NCBI GenBank assembly: GCA_017560125.1
Contig: JAFYOS010000018.1
Span: forward strand, 248,001 to 312,000
DNA length: 64,000 bases
Reading direction: 5' to 3'
Source: Bacteroidaceae bacterium
GTDB taxonomy: Bacteria; Bacteroidota; Bacteroidia; Bacteroidales; Bacteroidaceae
Part shown: in pieces, positions 61,748-64,000 of the stretch
Layout of the letters: each line of letters starts with the position of its first letter
Position numbering within the stretch: the first letter of the stretch is position 1
Notes under the pieces: generated by a model
Told to the model about the DNA's origin: nothing
Databases searched by the model: none
What the model saw: the letters and a program-made list of their open reading frames with translations, nothing else
Position numbers and translations under genes: made by a program

Positions 61748-62236
61748 ATGAAAAAAGTATTTTTCTTTTTTGTTCTGTCGGTTGTAGCAATCGGTGTTTG
61801 TGCGCACAATGTGGTTGTTAAAGCAGGAACGCAGATTCCGTTAAAATCTGTAAACACGGTGAAGGCTGCCGATCTCGATAAAGGCGAGAGCGTTCTGTTT
61901 CGTGTGGCAAGGGATGTTAATGTAAATGGTGTTACGGCTGTACCCTATGGAACCAGTGTGAAAGGTACCGTCTATGAGGCAAGGCGTTCGGCCTGGTGGG
62001 GTACAAGAGGGCGCTTGGGTATCACTATAAACGAAATTGTTATGCCCGATGGTACGGTAATTCCGTTGGATAATGGTAATATATATATAAAAGGAGAGAA
62101 TAGAACAGGATGGTCTATTCTTGTCTTTGCAATGACGCTGCTTCCTATACCTTGCGGCGGTAAGGCGCAAATGCCTATGGGCTACGAGGTGGTTGCAACG
62201 GTGGCGAGCAGTGTGAGTATAGAGGCGGGTCTATGA
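61748..62236 (+). CDS. Small secreted protein of unknown function
   Basis: 162 residues from MKKVFFFFVLSVVAIGVCAH, a signal peptide; an ATG two codons earlier is the alternative. The mature part (VKAGTQIPLKSVNTVKAADL..., VFRVARDVNVNGVTAVPYGTSVKGTVYEA) is beta-rich with alternating hydrophobics and a central TGWSILVFAMTLLPIPCGG hydrophobic loop. It vaguely recalls the beta-barrel of TrbI/VirB10-type proteins, where genes write out V.G..VP.G..V.G, but I would not assign it. The stop is 7 bases from that of the convergent DUF2851 gene. Confidence 0.72.
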   Translation: MKKVFFFFVLSVVAIGVCAHNVVVKAGTQIPLKSVNTVKAADLDKGESVLFRVARDVNVNGVTAVPYGTSVKGTVYEARRSAWWGTRGRLGITINEIVMPDGTVIPLDNGNIYIKGENRTGWSILVFAMTLLPIPCGGKAQMPMGYEVVATVASSVSIEAGL

Positions 62237-62243
62237 CCCGCTA

Positions 62244-63461
62244 TCATGCCTCCATTGCCTCTTTCAGCAGCCTGTAGGCGAACATGCAATCGAGGCATTT
62301 CCTTTTTCGGCAATGCTCCTTTTTCAGTTGTATGAGCGCTTGGGTGTCGGCGGCACATGTGGCCTCGATACCCATTTCGCGCCATGCACGCACGATGCTG
62401 TTCTCCTCGGGTGGAAGGGTGTAAAGAAGGTCTTCGGCGCGGTTGCACAGGCTGTCCTCGTGTCTGTGCTTACCGTAGGAGTAGAGCATAGGCACTATTG
62501 TGTTTATTGTAAGCAGGTTCAGATGCTTGGTGCTTAGCATGGTTGCTTTTTCGGCAATGGTGGTGCCGCCAAATTGGTTGTGGTTGGCCCAATAGCCCTC
62601 GATGGGTGTCTGCATGATGCCCTTCAGCTCCTCTATGGTGCTGCACGCCGCTATCGACGACATGCTGACGTTTCGATGGTAGTATATTGCTGCCAAACGG
62701 GCTATGCGTGTGTGCGGGGTTATGTTGCCGCTCTTCCATATGTCGCATGACACCTGTTTCAATCCGAATTTTGCCGACAGGAACTTGTACTCCTTGGCAA
62801 GAGTTTTGTAGTATGGGGTTTCGAGCGCCTCTTTGCGGTAGTACTCGGGTATGCTTTCGGGGTCGAGCAGGCCTGCCTGTCCGAAAAATATCGCTTCTAC
62901 CTGCATCAGGTTGTCGCGATGCTTGCCCAGTGCCGGCAGGTCGAGTATGGACGCCCAGCTTTCGAATGCGTCGCTCTGAATGCCGAACCCGAAATTTCGG
63001 GCGAGAAGGCGGAATAGTGTGTGCTCCCACTGCTTGTCGCCGTCGATGTGTATGCGGGTAATGCGGGCAGCCTTGTCCTCTATTCGCTCTACGAGCAGGC
63101 GCGATAGATAGCTGCCTATGTATATTTTTCCTGTTTCGTTCAGCATCTCCACGCAGGGCTGTTTGCCGTTCTTTATCGCTTCGAATTCCCGTGTGAATCC
63201 TTGCGGGATGTCGATGGCTGCCGTCATGCGCTCGGTGGCGTCGCCGGTGGCCAAGGTGAAACAGAGGGTAGGGGTGTCCCCGCCCTCGAAGGCTACTTCG
63301 CAGTTCGTCTGCTTGCCGTCGATAACTATTACGGTCTCTTCGAACGTGGTGCCATTGTCGTTTCCCGTGCCCAGTATCTCCATGTTTTTCCCGTCGGATG
63401 TTCGCAGTGTGTGGCCGGGCACCATCTTGTATTTCCAAATGTAACGAAGTAGATCTTTCAT
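62244..63461 (-). CDS. Divergent DUF2851 family protein
   Basis: 405 residues, cytosolic. The opening MKDLLRYIWKYKMVPGHTLRTSDGKNMEILG and the C-terminal half (ESWASILDLPALGKHRDNLMQVEAIFFGQAGLL..., CRKRKCLDC) match DUF2851. The usual N-terminal block of the family, as I recall it (GPDFxxA followed by GNVEIHxxSSDWxxHxH), is not present: residues about 35-75 have unrelated sequence. DUF2851 is unusually conserved in Bacteroidetes but has no proven function. It lies 11 bases downstream of the HD-hydrolase gene, so they form an operon. Confidence 0.75.
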   Translation of the reverse strand: MKDLLRYIWKYKMVPGHTLRTSDGKNMEILGTGNDNGTTFEETVIVIDGKQTNCEVAFEGGDTPTLCFTLATGDATERMTAAIDIPQGFTREFEAIKNGKQPCVEMLNETGKIYIGSYLSRLLVERIEDKAARITRIHIDGDKQWEHTLFRLLARNFGFGIQSDAFESWASILDLPALGKHRDNLMQVEAIFFGQAGLLDPESIPEYYRKEALETPYYKTLAKEYKFLSAKFGLKQVSCDIWKSGNITPHTRIARLAAIYYHRNVSMSSIAACSTIEELKGIMQTPIEGYWANHNQFGGTTIAEKATMLSTKHLNLLTINTIVPMLYSYGKHRHEDSLCNRAEDLLYTLPPEENSIVRAWREMGIEATCAADTQALIQLKKEHCRKRKCLDCMFAYRLLKEAMEA

Positions 63462-63472
63462 CTGTCTGCTGT

Positions 63473-64000
63473 TTATTTTTTCTCTTCGGGATAGCTTATG
63501 CGGGTGTGATATATAGCCTTCAGACGCTCCTTGAATGTACCTTTTATGGTTTCGATGTCCTTGAATGTAAGGGGCGAAAGCGCAAACTGGCCATTCTCGA
63601 GCTGCGCGTCTATTATCTTATCCACCAGCGAGTGGATGTTGCTCTCGGTGTATTCCTGCAAGCTGTGCGAAGCGGCCTCCACGCTGTCGGCCATCATCAG
63701 TATGGCCTGCTCTTTGGTGCCGGGCTTGGGGCCGGGGTATGTGAAGAGCGACTCGTCTATCTCCTTGCCGGGGTTGGCGTTCTTGTAGGTTATGTAGAAA
63801 TAGCCGGTCTTCGATGTGCCGTGGTGTGTGGCTATGAAATCCTTTATGCTGGTGGGCAAGTGGTGGGCATTGGCTATGGAGATACCATCCTTCACATGCT
63901 TCAGTATTATTGCGGCGCTCTCTTTGGGGTTGAGGTCGCTGTGCGGGCTCTTGCCACCGCTCTGGTTTTCGGTGAAATAGATGGGGTTCTTCAGTTTGCC
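63473..64000 (-). CDS. PgpH-type HD hydrolase, C-terminal part
   Basis: 175 C-terminal residues; the 5' part lies beyond the right edge. The frame is open to position 64000 and reads KLKNPIYFTENQSGG, PHSDLNPKESAAIILKHVKDG, ANAHHLPTSIKDFIATHHGT, AILMMADSVEAASHSL, the typical HD-domain end of 7TMR-HD/PgpH membrane proteins, which hydrolyse cyclic di-AMP in other bacteria. The GTG at 63895 is only an internal valine. The start is not visible. Confidence 0.85.
   Translation of the reverse strand, partial: GKLKNPIYFTENQSGGKSPHSDLNPKESAAIILKHVKDGISIANAHHLPTSIKDFIATHHGTSKTGYFYITYKNANPGKEIDESLFTYPGPKPGTKEQAILMMADSVEAASHSLQEYTESNIHSLVDKIIDAQLENGQFALSPLTFKDIETIKGTFKERLKAIYHTRISYPEEKK

Noticed and set aside
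62225-62241. 7-bp hairpin GCGGGTC/GACCCGC between convergent stops as terminator
   Set aside because: It overlaps the end of the first gene and has no T-run on either strand; possible but not supported.
1-64000. CRISPR arrays, tRNA genes, insertion sequences, integrase sites
   Set aside because: Intergenic regions were read for repeat-spacer patterns, tRNA T-arm motifs and transposase frames; none was found.

Overview
The window reads as the chromosome of an anaerobic Bacteroidales bacterium. Evidence: several genes are preceded by the Bacteroidetes -7 element TAnnTTTG (some with TTTG or a near match 19-22 bases upstream), Shine-Dalgarno sequences are absent, SecD and SecF are fused, IspG is the long form, and there are BspA-type leucine-rich repeat proteins, GH97 and GH140 glycosidases and a DUF4254/glycosyltransferase-9 pair. 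Core genes look near 50 % GC, higher than typical Bacteroides, so a Muribaculaceae- or Barnesiella-like genome is possible. I cannot fix the genus. No tRNA, rRNA, insertion sequence, phage gene or CRISPR array is visible.

Layout. 1-2,787: aroK (cut by the left edge) behind topA. 2,981-9,648: a DUF1080 lipoprotein, then a Nudix/TPR/outer-membrane-barrel operon. 9,875-11,968: gpmI and a DUF3109 gene. 12,088-13,920: a tiny secreted protein and a GH140-type glycosidase. 14,038-29,508: a 15.5-kb operon of three very large secreted proteins (1,189, 1,222 and 2,736 residues), visibly more AT-rich than its surroundings. 30,025-31,971: a GH97 enzyme. 32,139-37,570: nucleoside kinase, rpoN, purE, ispG. 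37,608-41,952: plsC-like acyltransferase, rnc, fabF, acpP, pdxB. 42,078-44,149: DUF4254, glycosyltransferase 9, folB. 44,242-50,250: class II ribonucleotide reductase and secDF. 50,496-52,062: two overlapping rhomboid protease genes. 52,375-58,350: HU, argS, RNase HI, an LTA-synthase-like membrane phosphotransferase, a radical SAM protein. 58,511-61,248: a DASS dicarboxylate symporter with its own outer-membrane porin. 61,302-64,000: a candidate structured RNA, a small secreted protein, a divergent DUF2851 protein and the C-terminus of a PgpH-type HD hydrolase.

Most genes are housekeeping: lipid synthesis (acpP-fabF-rnc, plsC), isoprenoids (ispG), cofactors (pdxB, folB), nucleotides (purE, class II RNR), translation (argS) and secretion (secDF). 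The accessory part is the giant-protein operon flanked by two secreted glycosidases. The N-terminus of the largest protein looks like a cohesin and the middle protein carries a dockerin-like calcium-binding pair, so the operon may encode a self-assembling cell-surface or extracellular complex. That assembly is inference; the domain resemblances are by eye.

The other points of most interest are RNA-level: a strong, possibly attenuating leader structure in front of the B12-dependent ribonucleotide reductase (about 46,777-46,910), and a promoter-plus-hairpin-plus-T-tract unit at 61,420-61,700 that looks like an independent small RNA or a long regulatory leader.
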